Positions 30,328-39,661 of a stretch of DNA of 64,000 nt are shown here, one piece after another. Source of the DNA: Coriobacteriia bacterium (GTDB lineage: Bacteria > Actinomycetota > Coriobacteriia > Anaerosomatales > Anaerosomataceae). Under the pieces are notes generated by a model. The model saw nothing but the letters and a program-made list of their open reading frames with translations, did no database searches and was not told the origin of the DNA. The stretch spans positions 62,001-126,000 of the forward strand of contig JAFGVD010000003.1 of the NCBI GenBank assembly GCA_016938135.1, read 5' to 3'. How positions within the stretch are numbered: position 1 is the stretch's first letter; every line of letters begins with the position of its first letter. Made by a program: the position numbers and the translations under genes.

Positions 30328-31011
30328 ATGGCGTTGCTTACAAAGAGATCTGCAGAGCGGCCACTGCCGTCGATTGATCTTGCCGCCCCGGCAAAGGTCT
30401 TGACGGCCACGTTCGCCCTGGGTTGATTCTGGGGTCCCGATGCCCGGTTCGGGCAGATGGATGGCGTGGTTCGCACGCGCGTCGGCTATGCCGGCGGCTC
30501 CACCACCGCACCCACTTATCGCTCTATCGGTGATCATAGCGAGACGATCCAAGTTGACTACGACCCTGAGAGAGTGTCGTTCTCGGAGCTCCTCGACGTC
30601 TTTTGGAGCAGCCATCGGCCCACGTCTCCCGCCTGGTCGCGGCAGTACGCCTCGGCGATCTTCACTCACGATCCTGAGCAGGAACGTTTTGCGCGGGAAT
30701 CCAAGGAGCGGATGGAGTCGCGCCTGGGTCCGCTGTATACAGACATCGTCTCGCTCGACCGTTTCTACGTCGCCGAGGACTACCACCAGAAGTACAGGTT
30801 ACGGAACACGCGCGGGCTCTTCAGGGAGTTCGAAGCGATGTATCCGGATGCCGGGGATTTCAGAGAATCCACCGCTGCCGCGCGCGTGAACGGCTATCTC
30901 GACGGCTACGGGACTCGTAGTGAGCTGGAGGCGCAAATCGATGCGTTCGGCATGACTCCGGCTGGAGCGGAGCTGCTGCGTAACGCCGTCAGTTCCGGAT
31001 CGCGCCTATGA
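30328..31011 (+). CDS. msrA: Peptide-methionine (S)-S-oxide reductase MsrA, predicted selenoprotein (UGA at 30424-30426 read as Sec at codon 33)
   Basis: ORFs 30124..30426 and 30457..31011 are in the same frame; TATFALG-UGA-FWGPDARFGQMDGVVRTRVGYAGG matches the MsrA GCFWG active site with UGA at the Cys; downstream hairpin. Confidence 0.9.
30424..30455 (+). promoter_or_regulatory. Bacterial SECIS-like element in msrA
   Basis: UGA + 14 nt + TGCCCG-GTT-CGGGCA (30441-30455); G first in the loop. Confidence 0.82.
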
Positions 31012-31448
31012 ACTGGCTGATGCGAGCGGTGACAAGAGGGAAGGACGACGAGATGGCTGATGAGCATTCCCGCACTGATGAAGACTGGCGCAAGATACTC
31101 ACGCCCGAGCAGTACCACGTCATGCGCGAGGCCGGGACCGAGCCTCCGCTCACCGGCATCTATGTGGACACCGAGGACGACGGTCTGTACCGGTGCGCCG
31201 CCTGTGGCAACGAGCTGTTCCGCTCGGAAGCGAAGTACCATTCCGGCTCCGGTTGGCCGAGTTTCTATGAGACGGCAGGCCCGGATTCCGTAGAGACCCG
31301 TGATGACGGAAGCCACGGCATGGTGCGCACAGAAGTCCGGTGCGCCCGCTGCGGTTCGCATCTGGGGCATGTGTTCGAAGACGGCCCTGAACCCACGGGG
31401 CTGCGCTACTGCATGAACTCGATCGCGCTGGATTTTGAAGCCGAGTAG
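31008..31448 (+). CDS. msrB: Peptide-methionine (R)-S-oxide reductase MsrB
   Basis: YRCAACGNELFRSEAKYHSGSGWPSFYE; RCARCGSHLGHVF; LRYCMNSIALDF; ATGA overlap with msrA. Confidence 0.96.
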   Translation: MNWLMRAVTRGKDDEMADEHSRTDEDWRKILTPEQYHVMREAGTEPPLTGIYVDTEDDGLYRCAACGNELFRSEAKYHSGSGWPSFYETAGPDSVETRDDGSHGMVRTEVRCARCGSHLGHVFEDGPEPTGLRYCMNSIALDFEAE

Positions 31449-31523
31449 CAGCTGACCACGCCCGTTGTCGGCCTGAGGTGTACGATTGCCCGGAGCATAC
31501 ACGTCCGCTCCGAGGAGGACACT

Positions 31524-32033
31524 GTGCATGACAGCGATAGCTACGTAGCCCGGGCGCTGGCGCTTGGCGCCACTGACGCCGTCCGGTTCACCATCGACGA
31601 CATAGCCTTCGATCACCGGACCATTCTCAAGTGCATGTTCGGCTGCGAGGACTGGGGCAAGGGGCCCACGTGTCCCTCGCGTGCCGGATCGCTGATGCCG
31701 TGGGAGTACGAGCCTTTGCTTCGCAAATACTCGTGGGGCGTTATCGTCCACTCCCATGACAAGAAGATCGCCCATGAGGTATCTCTCGCGCTTGAGCGGG
31801 AGGCCTTTCTTGACGGCTACTACCTGGCGTTCAGTCTTTCCGACTGTGCTGCTTGTGGTTCGTGCGTTGGCCTTGAGGGTCGCCCCTGTGCCAATCCAAA
31901 GAAAGCACGCCCTGCGTTCCACAGCGTGGGGATCGATGTGTTCAAGACCGCACATCACTTCGGCCTTCCTCTGCAGCCGTTGGCCGATGAGAGCGATCAG
32001 CAGAATTGGTACTCCGCCGTCTTTGTGGAGTGA
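31524..32033 (+). CDS. DUF2284 domain-containing protein (predicted metal-binding)
   Basis: CMFGCEDWGKGPTCPSRAGSLMPWEYEPLLRKY; CAACGSCVGLEGRPCANPKKARPAFHSVGIDVFKTAHHFG. Confidence 0.85.
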   Translation: MHDSDSYVARALALGATDAVRFTIDDIAFDHRTILKCMFGCEDWGKGPTCPSRAGSLMPWEYEPLLRKYSWGVIVHSHDKKIAHEVSLALEREAFLDGYYLAFSLSDCAACGSCVGLEGRPCANPKKARPAFHSVGIDVFKTAHHFGLPLQPLADESDQQNWYSAVFVE

Positions 32034-32710
32034 TGCAGATGCGTGATCTTCAGGCGATGAAGGACGAGGCCGCCCGCGCCGCGCTCGCGCATGTGTCCGA
32101 GGGAGCCGTCATAGGAGTGGGGACGGGCTCCACCGCCGAGGCCTTCGTGCGCGCCCTGGGCAGGTCCGGGATCTCGCTTGCAGGTGCGGTCCCCAGCTCG
32201 CTTGTGACCGGAAGGATGCTGGCCGAGGCGGGGATCCCTGTCATCGAGCCAGGTACGGTCTGCGGCGTCTCGCTCTATGTCGACGGCGCCGATGAGGCCG
32301 ACCCGATGCTCCGCCTCATCAAGGGCGGAGGAGGGGCGCTCGTTCGCGAGAAGATCGCGGCCGCTATGGCCGAGAGATTCCTGTGCATCGTCGATGAGAC
32401 GAAGCTGGTGCCCGAGCTAGGCTCGTTCCCGTTGGCGATCGAGGTGCTGGGGCCTGCCCTGGCAAGCGTGGAGTGCCATCTTTGCGTGATGGGCGGGAAG
32501 CCCCGTTTGCGGCCCGGTTTCGTGAGTGACAACGGGAACCGGATCATCGACGTCACGGGCCTTGATCTTGCAGTACCCGAGGAGCTTGAAGCGGTCCTCG
32601 ACGCCATCCCCGGCGTGGTGGGACACGGACTGTTCTCTCGGCGTCCTGCGGACCTGCTGGTGGTGGGGCTGGCGTCCGGCGGAGCTCGTGAGATAACAGC
32701 GGCACGCTAG
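32033..32710 (+). CDS. rpiA: Ribose-5-phosphate isomerase A
   Basis: VIGVGTGSTAEAFVRALG; DGADEADPMLRLIKGGGGALVREKI; ATGA overlap with upstream gene. Confidence 0.93.
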   Translation: MQMRDLQAMKDEAARAALAHVSEGAVIGVGTGSTAEAFVRALGRSGISLAGAVPSSLVTGRMLAEAGIPVIEPGTVCGVSLYVDGADEADPMLRLIKGGGGALVREKIAAAMAERFLCIVDETKLVPELGSFPLAIEVLGPALASVECHLCVMGGKPRLRPGFVSDNGNRIIDVTGLDLAVPEELEAVLDAIPGVVGHGLFSRRPADLLVVGLASGGAREITAAR

Positions 32711-32858
32711 CTCTCCCGGGATTCTTGAGCGAGCCGCATCCGTCTCGTCAAAATGTTAAGTGCGACTTACTGCTCAATCCAGTAATGGACGCTGGTTCTA
32801 AAACGTTTATCGTCCGATAATCTACTCGAAACATAGATACCCGCGAAAGAGGTGCCCC

Positions 32859-32972
32859 ATGTTCAGTTCATACACGCAGGACAGCTTCAGCGAGGGTGTC
32901 ATCTATCCCGGACGTGCGCTCATGATCGTTGGCGCCGTAATGATCATCGCAACACTGTTGTCCTCCATCTAG
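32859..32972 (+). CDS. Candidate 37-aa single-TM small protein
   Basis: MFSSYTQDSFSEGVIYPGRALMIVGAVMIIATLLSSI* with AGAGG upstream and a terminator downstream; absent from the ORF track because of length. Confidence 0.5.
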   Translation: MFSSYTQDSFSEGVIYPGRALMIVGAVMIIATLLSSI

Positions 32973-33037
32973 GTCTTGCCTAGTGCACACGGAGCCGTCG
33001 TAGGTGCCGCCTGAGAACCCGCCTACGACACACAAGC

Positions 33038-33075
33038 TCAAAGACCCGCCTTTCCTCTAAGGTGGGTCTTTTTGT
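33038..33075 (+). terminator. Rho-independent terminator
   Basis: AAAGACCCGCCTTTCCTCTAAGGTGGGTCTTTTTG. Confidence 0.8.
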
Positions 33076-33211
33076 TTGCCTTGATACGGTCGCGTGTGTG
33101 GTAGTTGGATGAACGTACAATAATAAAGACTAATAGAGCTGATTAGCTGACACTAATTAGTGGGACGTACTAGTCAGACGATACGAACACGATCGAAGGA
33201 GGAGGCGAGCA

Positions 33212-34060
33212 GTGATGAAGGCAACAACATGGACGATGAAAACTGCAAGCTCTCTATCACGTGATCTTCTTGCTCTGGCACTGGCAGTAGCGGTTCTGTT
33301 CGCGTATGCGGTTCCCGGGTTTGCCTCCACCACCGTGCCGCTCAAGTCGGCGCATGTTGGTGCAAGCAGCTCGACGTTCAACAATGAGTCAGATGACGGC
33401 GGTCTTTCCGCGGCGGTCGTGTGGCACTTCGTGCTCAACGGGCTTGATCGCGGGACGAGCGCCGGCACATTGAGCGTGACCTTCGCTTCCGGCGCCACCG
33501 GAAGCGCCACGGCACGTCCGGTGGGTAACGGGCAGACGCAGCACTTCTACGTGGGCACGTCCGGCCACGATGTCCTTGCTTCGGCCGCCGCAGCGGTCGA
33601 TTCCCAGGGCGTGGGGCAACTGGTGCTGAGCCATGTCTCGCACGACCTGACCCGCGGTGAAGATCCCGAGGACCCAGAGGATCCAGAAGATCCCGAGGAC
33701 CCCGAGGACCCCGAGGACCCAGAAGATCCTGAGGACCCAGAGGACCCAGAGGATCCCGAGGACCCAGAGGACCCCGAGGACCCCGAGGACCCAGAAGATC
33801 CTGAGGACCCTGAGGACCCAGAGGACCCCGAGGACCCCGAGGACCCGGAAGATCCCGAGGACCCAGAGGACCCCGAGGACCCCGAGGATCCCGACGAACC
33901 GTTCCTCCCATTCACCCCGACCGATGACGAAGATGACACGCCATACCTCCCTTACACGGGTGGAGAGCTCAACCTGGCGCTCTTCGCAGCGGCCATGGCA
34001 ACGGCTGGAGGCGTGGTGCTGAAGGTTCGCTCCCGTAAGACGGAAGCCGACGAGTCGTAG
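33212..34060 (+). CDS. Surface protein with (Glu-Asp-Pro)26 stalk and LPYTG C-terminal sorting signal
   Basis: N-terminal signal; EDP repeats; C-terminal LPYTGG-hydrophobic-RSRKTEADES. Confidence 0.85.
   Translation: MMKATTWTMKTASSLSRDLLALALAVAVLFAYAVPGFASTTVPLKSAHVGASSSTFNNESDDGGLSAAVVWHFVLNGLDRGTSAGTLSVTFASGATGSATARPVGNGQTQHFYVGTSGHDVLASAAAAVDSQGVGQLVLSHVSHDLTRGEDPEDPEDPEDPEDPEDPEDPEDPEDPEDPEDPEDPEDPEDPEDPEDPEDPEDPEDPEDPEDPEDPEDPEDPEDPEDPDEPFLPFTPTDDEDDTPYLPYTGGELNLALFAAAMATAGGVVLKVRSRKTEADES
33659..33892 (+). repeat. 26 tandem copies of a 9-nt unit encoding Glu-Asp-Pro
   Basis: GA(A/G)GA(T/C)CC(N) repeated without interruption over 234 nt. Confidence 0.95.
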
Positions 34061-34084
34061 CTTTGACTCGATAGCAAGAATACC

Positions 34085-34113
34085 GAGGGCCGCCAAGCGC
34101 GGCCCTCGTTCTT
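34085..34113 (+). terminator. Terminator-like hairpin
   Basis: GAGGGCCGCCAAGCGCGGCCCTCGTTCTT. Confidence 0.6.
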
Positions 34114-34118
34114 GCTGC

Positions 34119-35627
34119 CTAGATCTCGCTGGCGGCCAGCATACTGCCAAGGAGGATGACGCAGACCACTGCGACCAGCACACCGCTTACCAGCGAACCT
34201 CCTGCGCTCGCGGCCAAAATGGCCACACTGGTAACGCCAGCCGTGACCGGGAAGCCAAGCGGTCGCTTCATGTTGAGTATGCGCACGTGCTCCAGCCCAC
34301 GGCAGAAGAACAGCGCGACACCCAGAAGCAGGCTCAAGACGATGTTCTGCGGGGTGGGCGCGGGGCTTGTTTCTACGAGCCAGAACGCCACGCTGGAAAG
34401 GCACAGGATCATAAGCGCGGGCAGCCCTTCCAGTGTCAGCAGCTTGAGGTTGTCGAACGGGAGCAACTCCCGCAGGCTGGGGCGATCGATCTCTTCTCGG
34501 AAGACATGGACGAGGTTCTCGGCGGGCGCAACGAGCACGGCGAAGAACCACGGGAAGTACATCAGGATGGGGCGCGGTTCAAGCGAGAGCACCACTGCCG
34601 AGGGAACCAGCGCAGCACCCCACAGCAACGGGGTGAGCAGGCTTGATGGCTGGCGCAGATGCGCGACCCAGGCACGGGCCACAAGCGCCCACGGGCCAAC
34701 GCCTGCCGGGAGTTTGCCTACAGGCTTGCGAGCGGCGAGCTTCTTGCGCCGGGTGATGTCGCGTACTGCGCGGGAGTCGTAGATTGCCAGCGGCCGGAAC
34801 ACCTGGAGCTGAGCGTAGAGGCCGCTCTCATCCACCACCCGGATCGTGTCGAGCCGCCGGCCCGTCAGTGGGATGGCGACGAGGGCAGCAAGGCTCAAGG
34901 CGACCAGTGCACCAAGGGACGCGGGCGCCGAACCGAGATCAAGCGGCGAGACGATCGCGGCGCCTAACCAGGCCCCGGCGTCCTCGAGCACGATACCCAG
35001 CGCCAGTACGACCACGGGGACCAGCCAGACCGCCCCAGGCCAGGTTCGACCTCTTCGCGCCGTCATTCGCATGAGCCCGAGCAGCCACGCAAGTAGATTG
35101 GCCGCCGCCACGGCAGCAGCCACCGCCAGGGCGCTGGTCAGTGCAGGGCCGATGACCAGATGGACGTTGTCCACGCGGGTCAGCGCTACCGCCACGAGAA
35201 AGTCGACCAGACCTACCACGAGCGCGATCGGCACTGTCTCACGCACGCAATCCAGAAGCGCGAGCACTCCCCGGTCCAGGGGTGTTCCGGCCACGTACGC
35301 CATGTCTTGGAAGGTGAACTTCACAGGCGAGCTGCGCAGTGCGCGCGCGCCCAGGAAAGCGAAGGCAGCAAGCGGGACGAATGCCAGGACGCGAAGCGCC
35401 AAGCCTCTGGCAGCCACGTCAGCCAGACCCATCTCGAACACGATGTCTGTCGCAGACGCCCACATCAGGTACAGCCAGATCGCGCAGACTACGCTCAGGT
35501 AGATGGCATACAGCCGGTTAGTGAGCGATCCGGTCTCCAGGTCTGCTCCGCCGATAGCAGCCCAGAAGCGGATGCGTCCCCGGAGGTGGCGCCAGCGGAG
35601 CCATAGAAGCAGCCCTGCGTCACGCAT
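34119..35627 (-). CDS. ABC transporter-associated integral membrane protein (putative permease)
   Basis: Many TM segments; overlaps the adjacent ATPase gene on the same strand. Confidence 0.7.
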   Translation of the reverse strand: MRDAGLLLWLRWRHLRGRIRFWAAIGGADLETGSLTNRLYAIYLSVVCAIWLYLMWASATDIVFEMGLADVAARGLALRVLAFVPLAAFAFLGARALRSSPVKFTFQDMAYVAGTPLDRGVLALLDCVRETVPIALVVGLVDFLVAVALTRVDNVHLVIGPALTSALAVAAAVAAANLLAWLLGLMRMTARRGRTWPGAVWLVPVVVLALGIVLEDAGAWLGAAIVSPLDLGSAPASLGALVALSLAALVAIPLTGRRLDTIRVVDESGLYAQLQVFRPLAIYDSRAVRDITRRKKLAARKPVGKLPAGVGPWALVARAWVAHLRQPSSLLTPLLWGAALVPSAVVLSLEPRPILMYFPWFFAVLVAPAENLVHVFREEIDRPSLRELLPFDNLKLLTLEGLPALMILCLSSVAFWLVETSPAPTPQNIVLSLLLGVALFFCRGLEHVRILNMKRPLGFPVTAGVTSVAILAASAGGSLVSGVLVAVVCVILLGSMLAASEI

Positions 35628-36372
35628 CGCACGAGGCGGTGTCGGCGCTCAACATGGAGTGCAGCACGCTGCTGAGCGTGGCGGACATGCCCTTCTCGGC
35701 AAGCTCTTGCGCAGAACCGCTGGCCAGAACGCGCCCATCCTCAAGCACGACGTAGCGGTCAGGCATGGCACCTTCGGGCAGCTGATGGCTGCTCAGCAAG
35801 ACGCCTGACCCGCGTGCCGACGCCGCCCGTAGGGCCGTCCACAGCTCTGACGCCGAGACGGGATCGATGGGCCCGAAGGGCTCGTCGAGAAGCAGCAGCT
35901 TTGGCTGCAGCGCCAGCGCCATCACGAGCGCCAGCTTGTAGCGCATGCCGCGCGAGAACGTGGACGGGTAGGCATCCGCTGCATCAGCGATTCCGAAGTC
36001 GGTCAGCAGCCGTTCCGCTTCCGCCTCGCGCTCCTGAAGCCGGTTGGCGCGCAGCACGAACTTGATGTGCTCACGCGCGGAGAGGTCGTCATAAAACGGG
36101 GGAGTGTCGGTCACCAGTACCAGCTGCGAGCGCAGTTCGCGGTCGGCGTAGCGGAGCTCTTCGCCGGTCACGTGCACGGTGCCCTTGCTTGGGGCACTCC
36201 AGCCAGCGGCGCAGCGAAGCAGCGTGGATTTGCCCGCGCCGTTGCGGCCGATGAGCGCGACGATCTCGCCCGGCTCCACATCCAGCGTCACACCGCGCAA
36301 GACCAGGGCGCCGGTGTACTCGTATTCCACATCGCTAAGGGCGAGCAGTGCAGGGGTGGGCTCAGACATCAT
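35620..36372 (-). CDS. ABC transporter ATP-binding protein
   Basis: LIGRNGAGKSTLLRCAAG Walker A; TFSRGMRYKLALVMALALQPKLLLLDEPF. Confidence 0.93.
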   Translation of the reverse strand: MMSEPTPALLALSDVEYEYTGALVLRGVTLDVEPGEIVALIGRNGAGKSTLLRCAAGWSAPSKGTVHVTGEELRYADRELRSQLVLVTDTPPFYDDLSAREHIKFVLRANRLQEREAEAERLLTDFGIADAADAYPSTFSRGMRYKLALVMALALQPKLLLLDEPFGPIDPVSASELWTALRAASARGSGVLLSSHQLPEGAMPDRYVVLEDGRVLASGSAQELAEKGMSATLSSVLHSMLSADTASCDA

Positions 36373-36487
36373 TCTCCCTCACTAGTTCCAGTCTCCCAGT
36401 CTAACCGACGCGTGTCGCGGCGTGTCGCGTCATACCCGCTCGGGAAAGAATCCCCTATCAGGCCGCCGCTGGATCAAGGGGAGACTT

Positions 36488-37999
36488 ATGACAGACACGT
36501 CTGACGGGTTGCTCATCGCGAAGAACGATTCCGAACTGAATCTGCTCCTAAGCATGGCCAATCGTCACGGCCTCGTTGCGGGTGCTACCGGCACCGGCAA
36601 GACCGTGACGCTTCAGATACTTGCCGAGAGATTCAGTCGCATGGGAGTGCCGGTGTTCGCAGCTGACATCAAAGGCGACCTGTCGGGTGTCTCACAGGCC
36701 GGGGGAGACAATCCCAAGGTCATCGAGCGTGTGGAGAAGCTGGGGCTGGGGCCGTACGACTACGGCGGCAGTCCCGTTGCGTTCTGGGATGTCTTTGGCG
36801 AGCAGGGCCATCCCGTCCGGACGACCGTCTCCGAGCTGGGACCGCTGCTGATCAGCCGGCTCCTCAACCTCAATGACATCCAGGAGGGCGTGCTCAACGT
36901 CGCGTTCCGCGTGGCGGATGACAACGGCCTTCTGCTGCTGGACCTCAAGGACCTGCGGGCGATCTTGCAGTTCGTCGGCGACAACTCGGCGGACCTCACC
37001 ACCGCATACGGGAACGTCTCGGCGGCCAGTGTCGGCGCCATCCAGCGAGGTCTGCTGGCGCTTGAGAACCAGGGAGCGAACGAGCTTCTCGGCGAACCTG
37101 CTCTGGATCTGTTCGATCTGATGCAGACCGACTCACAGGGCCGGGGAGTCATCAACATCCTCGCGGCCGACAGGCTGATGATGAACCCGAAGGTCTACTC
37201 CACCTTCCTGTTGTGGCTGCTCTCGGAGCTCTTCGAGCGGCTTGAGGAAGTGGGGGACCCGGACAAACCACGACTGGTCTTCTTCTTCGATGAGGCGCAT
37301 CTCCTGTTCGACGATGCACCCCCGGCGCTGCTGCAGAAGATCGAGCAGGTCGTCCGGCTGATCCGCAGCAAAGGCGTTGGCGTCTACTTCGTCACGCAGA
37401 ACCCCGTCGATATCCCGGACGCGGTGCTAGGCCAGCTGGGCAACAAGATCCAGCACGCGTTGCGCGCGTTCACACCCAAAGACCAGAAGGCCGTCCGGGC
37501 GATGGCCGAGACGTTCCGCCAGAACCCTGAAGTGGACGTGGAGACCGTTGTCACCGAGCTGGGTGTGGGCGAGGCGCTGGTCTCGATGCTGCAGGAAGAC
37601 GGCAGCCCCATGCCGGTGCAGCGGGCGCTCATCGTCCCGCCCTACGGGCGCATCGGGGCGATCACTGCCGCGGAGCGCGAGGCACTGGTGAAGGGTTCGG
37701 TGCTTTTCGGCCACTACGAGCAGGAAGTCGACAGGCAGTCCGCTTATGAGCAGCTCAAAGCGAGAGCGCAGCAGGCGGCTGAAGCCGCGGAGGCAGCTGC
37801 CGCGGCCGTGGCACAAGCAGAGATCGCCGAGCAGGCCGCCAAGCCTGCAGCGCCGGCCAAGCCGAAAGCGTCAACGCGCAAGCGTGAATCGATGGTTGAG
37901 GCCATGGGAAAGAGTGCGATCCGTGCACTGGGTAGCCAGGTGGGCCGTCAGATCGCGCGCGGCGTGCTAGGCACCATTCTCGGCACCACTAAGAAGTAG
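36488..37999 (+). CDS. DUF853/HerA-like ATPase
   Basis: [89 protein letters not shown]. Confidence 0.92.
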   Translation: MTDTSDGLLIAKNDSELNLLLSMANRHGLVAGATGTGKTVTLQILAERFSRMGVPVFAADIKGDLSGVSQAGGDNPKVIERVEKLGLGPYDYGGSPVAFWDVFGEQGHPVRTTVSELGPLLISRLLNLNDIQEGVLNVAFRVADDNGLLLLDLKDLRAILQFVGDNSADLTTAYGNVSAASVGAIQRGLLALENQGANELLGEPALDLFDLMQTDSQGRGVINILAADRLMMNPKVYSTFLLWLLSELFERLEEVGDPDKPRLVFFFDEAHLLFDDAPPALLQKIEQVVRLIRSKGVGVYFVTQNPVDIPDAVLGQLGNKIQHALRAFTPKDQKAVRAMAETFRQNPEVDVETVVTELGVGEALVSMLQEDGSPMPVQRALIVPPYGRIGAITAAEREALVKGSVLFGHYEQEVDRQSAYEQLKARAQQAAEAAEAAAAAVAQAEIAEQAAKPAAPAKPKASTRKRESMVEAMGKSAIRALGSQVGRQIARGVLGTILGTTKK

Positions 38000-38009
38000 G
38001 AGGCTCGTG

Positions 38010-38447
38010 ATGATAAAGGAGTTCAAAGAGTTCATCGCCAAAGGCAACGCCATAGACCTGGCGGTAGGCGTGGTGATAGGCGCGGCCTTCGGCGCCATCG
38101 TGGCATCGTTGGTGAGCGATATCCTCATGCCTGTGGTGGGGTTGTTGCTAGGCCAGGTCGACTTCGCGAACTTGTTCATCGTCCTGAAAGAAGGCTCGGT
38201 TGCAGCGCCGTATGCCACGCTTGCAGCTGCGCAGGACGCCGGCGCAGTGACGATGAACTACGGTCTGTTCGTGAACGCGATCGTGGCGTTCGTCATCGTG
38301 GCGTTCGTCATCTTCCTTGTGGTGAAGGGCGTCAATAAGGCCCGTGCCACAGAGGAAGAAGAGGTCACCACCAAAGAGTGTCCGTACTGCCTGAGCGCCG
38401 TGCCGCTGGCAGCCACAAGGTGTCCGGCCTGCACGTCGGATCTGTAG
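38010..38447 (+). CDS. mscL: Large-conductance mechanosensitive channel with C-terminal zinc ribbon
   Basis: [42 protein letters not shown]-terminal [23 protein letters not shown]. Confidence 0.95.
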   Translation: MIKEFKEFIAKGNAIDLAVGVVIGAAFGAIVASLVSDILMPVVGLLLGQVDFANLFIVLKEGSVAAPYATLAAAQDAGAVTMNYGLFVNAIVAFVIVAFVIFLVVKGVNKARATEEEEVTTKECPYCLSAVPLAATRCPACTSDL

Positions 38448-38473
38448 GCGTGACGTCTCGGGTGACTTCGAGG

Positions 38474-39331
38474 CTAGGTGCGTCCCACTGATCGGTAGAC
38501 GTCCCTGGCCACCAGGGCTGCGATTGCGAAGAGCATGTGTGTCGCGATCCAGCCCAGATCCATGGCGGCGGTTAGCCCGCTGCCTGACCAGTCCGCGTAC
38601 GCATAGTAGGAGTCGGTCAAGGCGAACACCAGCGCACCGACGACGATGATCCACCAGGGCCATGCGAACCGTGCAGCACCGAGCTGCCTGATCACAAGCG
38701 CCAGCGCCACCGCGGGTGCGAGCATGAACACGATATCGCCCAGCGGGTAGAACGTGCTCACGAGTTTGCCGAGCACGCTGAGCTCGTCTGCGCCTGCAGG
38801 AAAGATGAAGGGCTTGAGCAGGGCGAGGTAGACGACCGCCACTCCAACCACAGCCACGGCGCCGCCCAGAAGCACAGGCTTGCGCGTTTTGACCAGGCCT
38901 GAATAGGAGCGGATGGCAAGAATCATCGCCGTGAGGAAGAGGAAGTACTCCATCGGGTAGAAGAAGTCCGCGATGCTCGGGTACGGATCCAGTCCCATCC
39001 CAAGCTCCAGGACGGCCCACACCACATCGCCGATCGCGAAAGCGGTCATGCCCGCGGCAATGAGCAGCCATTGGCGCCCGACGCTCTCTCTCCACCCAAG
39101 CTTGGACGCGACCCACACCGCGATAGCCGCACACAGGGGTTGCAGGAGGATGCCGAAGACGTAGACAGCATCCGATGCCGTTGCGGCAAGCTTGTCTGCA
39201 AGAGACAGGGTGTTGAGGATATGGAATACGGTGAGCAGTGTGAACAGGGCGGCGGTGATGCGCATCGTCCGGGTGGAGATGATCGCTGGCCTGCGTGGCG
39301 CCTGCTTGTTGATGTTGGTCTGCGCCGTCAT
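38474..39331 (-). CDS. Integral membrane protein of unknown function
   Basis: Multiple TM helices in a single ORF. Confidence 0.65.
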   Translation of the reverse strand: MTAQTNINKQAPRRPAIISTRTMRITAALFTLLTVFHILNTLSLADKLAATASDAVYVFGILLQPLCAAIAVWVASKLGWRESVGRQWLLIAAGMTAFAIGDVVWAVLELGMGLDPYPSIADFFYPMEYFLFLTAMILAIRSYSGLVKTRKPVLLGGAVAVVGVAVVYLALLKPFIFPAGADELSVLGKLVSTFYPLGDIVFMLAPAVALALVIRQLGAARFAWPWWIIVVGALVFALTDSYYAYADWSGSGLTAAMDLGWIATHMLFAIAALVARDVYRSVGRT

Positions 39332-39618
39332 GTCAGGCTCCGTTCTATCTCTGCGATCAATCCGTCGATCGCCTCTCTTGGCGCCACAGGGCCCAGCAGT
39401 CGTCGGGCGTTGACCTCAAGTGCCGCAAGGTCGTTGATGTCAAGGTCATCGGCGGTCTTGCCAAGAGACAGTGCGGTCGCGCGCACGCAGGTGTCAGCGA
39501 CGATCTCGCCCACATAGGGCGTCAAGGCGCTGATGACGGACTCACGTAGGCCTGTCACGGTTTCCCTTCCTGCTCCTGCCTGGATGAAGCTTCCTTCATC
39601 TAGAATCGGCATCTTCAT
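39328..39618 (-). CDS. Hypothetical protein
   Basis: MKMPILDEGSF...overlaps the start of the downstream gene; start inferred. Confidence 0.5.
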   Translation of the reverse strand: MKMPILDEGSFIQAGAGRETVTGLRESVISALTPYVGEIVADTCVRATALSLGKTADDLDINDLAALEVNARRLLGPVAPREAIDGLIAEIERSLT

Positions 39619-39661
39619 CTTCGAAATCAATCTGTATCTGGATTGCGAAGTGCTCCGTGGA

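Noticed and set aside
30124-30457. Reading msrA as a nonsense-mutated pseudogene
   Set aside because: The only interruption is a UGA precisely at the catalytic Cys, followed by a SECIS-like hairpin, with the frame intact on both sides and msrB coupled downstream.
33389-34183. Long minus-strand ORFs (VLGVLWVLG..., SGSSGSSG...) across the repeat tract
   Set aside because: Artefacts of the 9-nt repeat read antisense; the plus frame has signal peptide, RBS and sorting signal.
38340-38447. MscL zinc-ribbon tail as a novel fusion
   Set aside because: To my knowledge C-terminal zinc-ribbon tails occur in many bacterial MscL proteins; not considered unusual.
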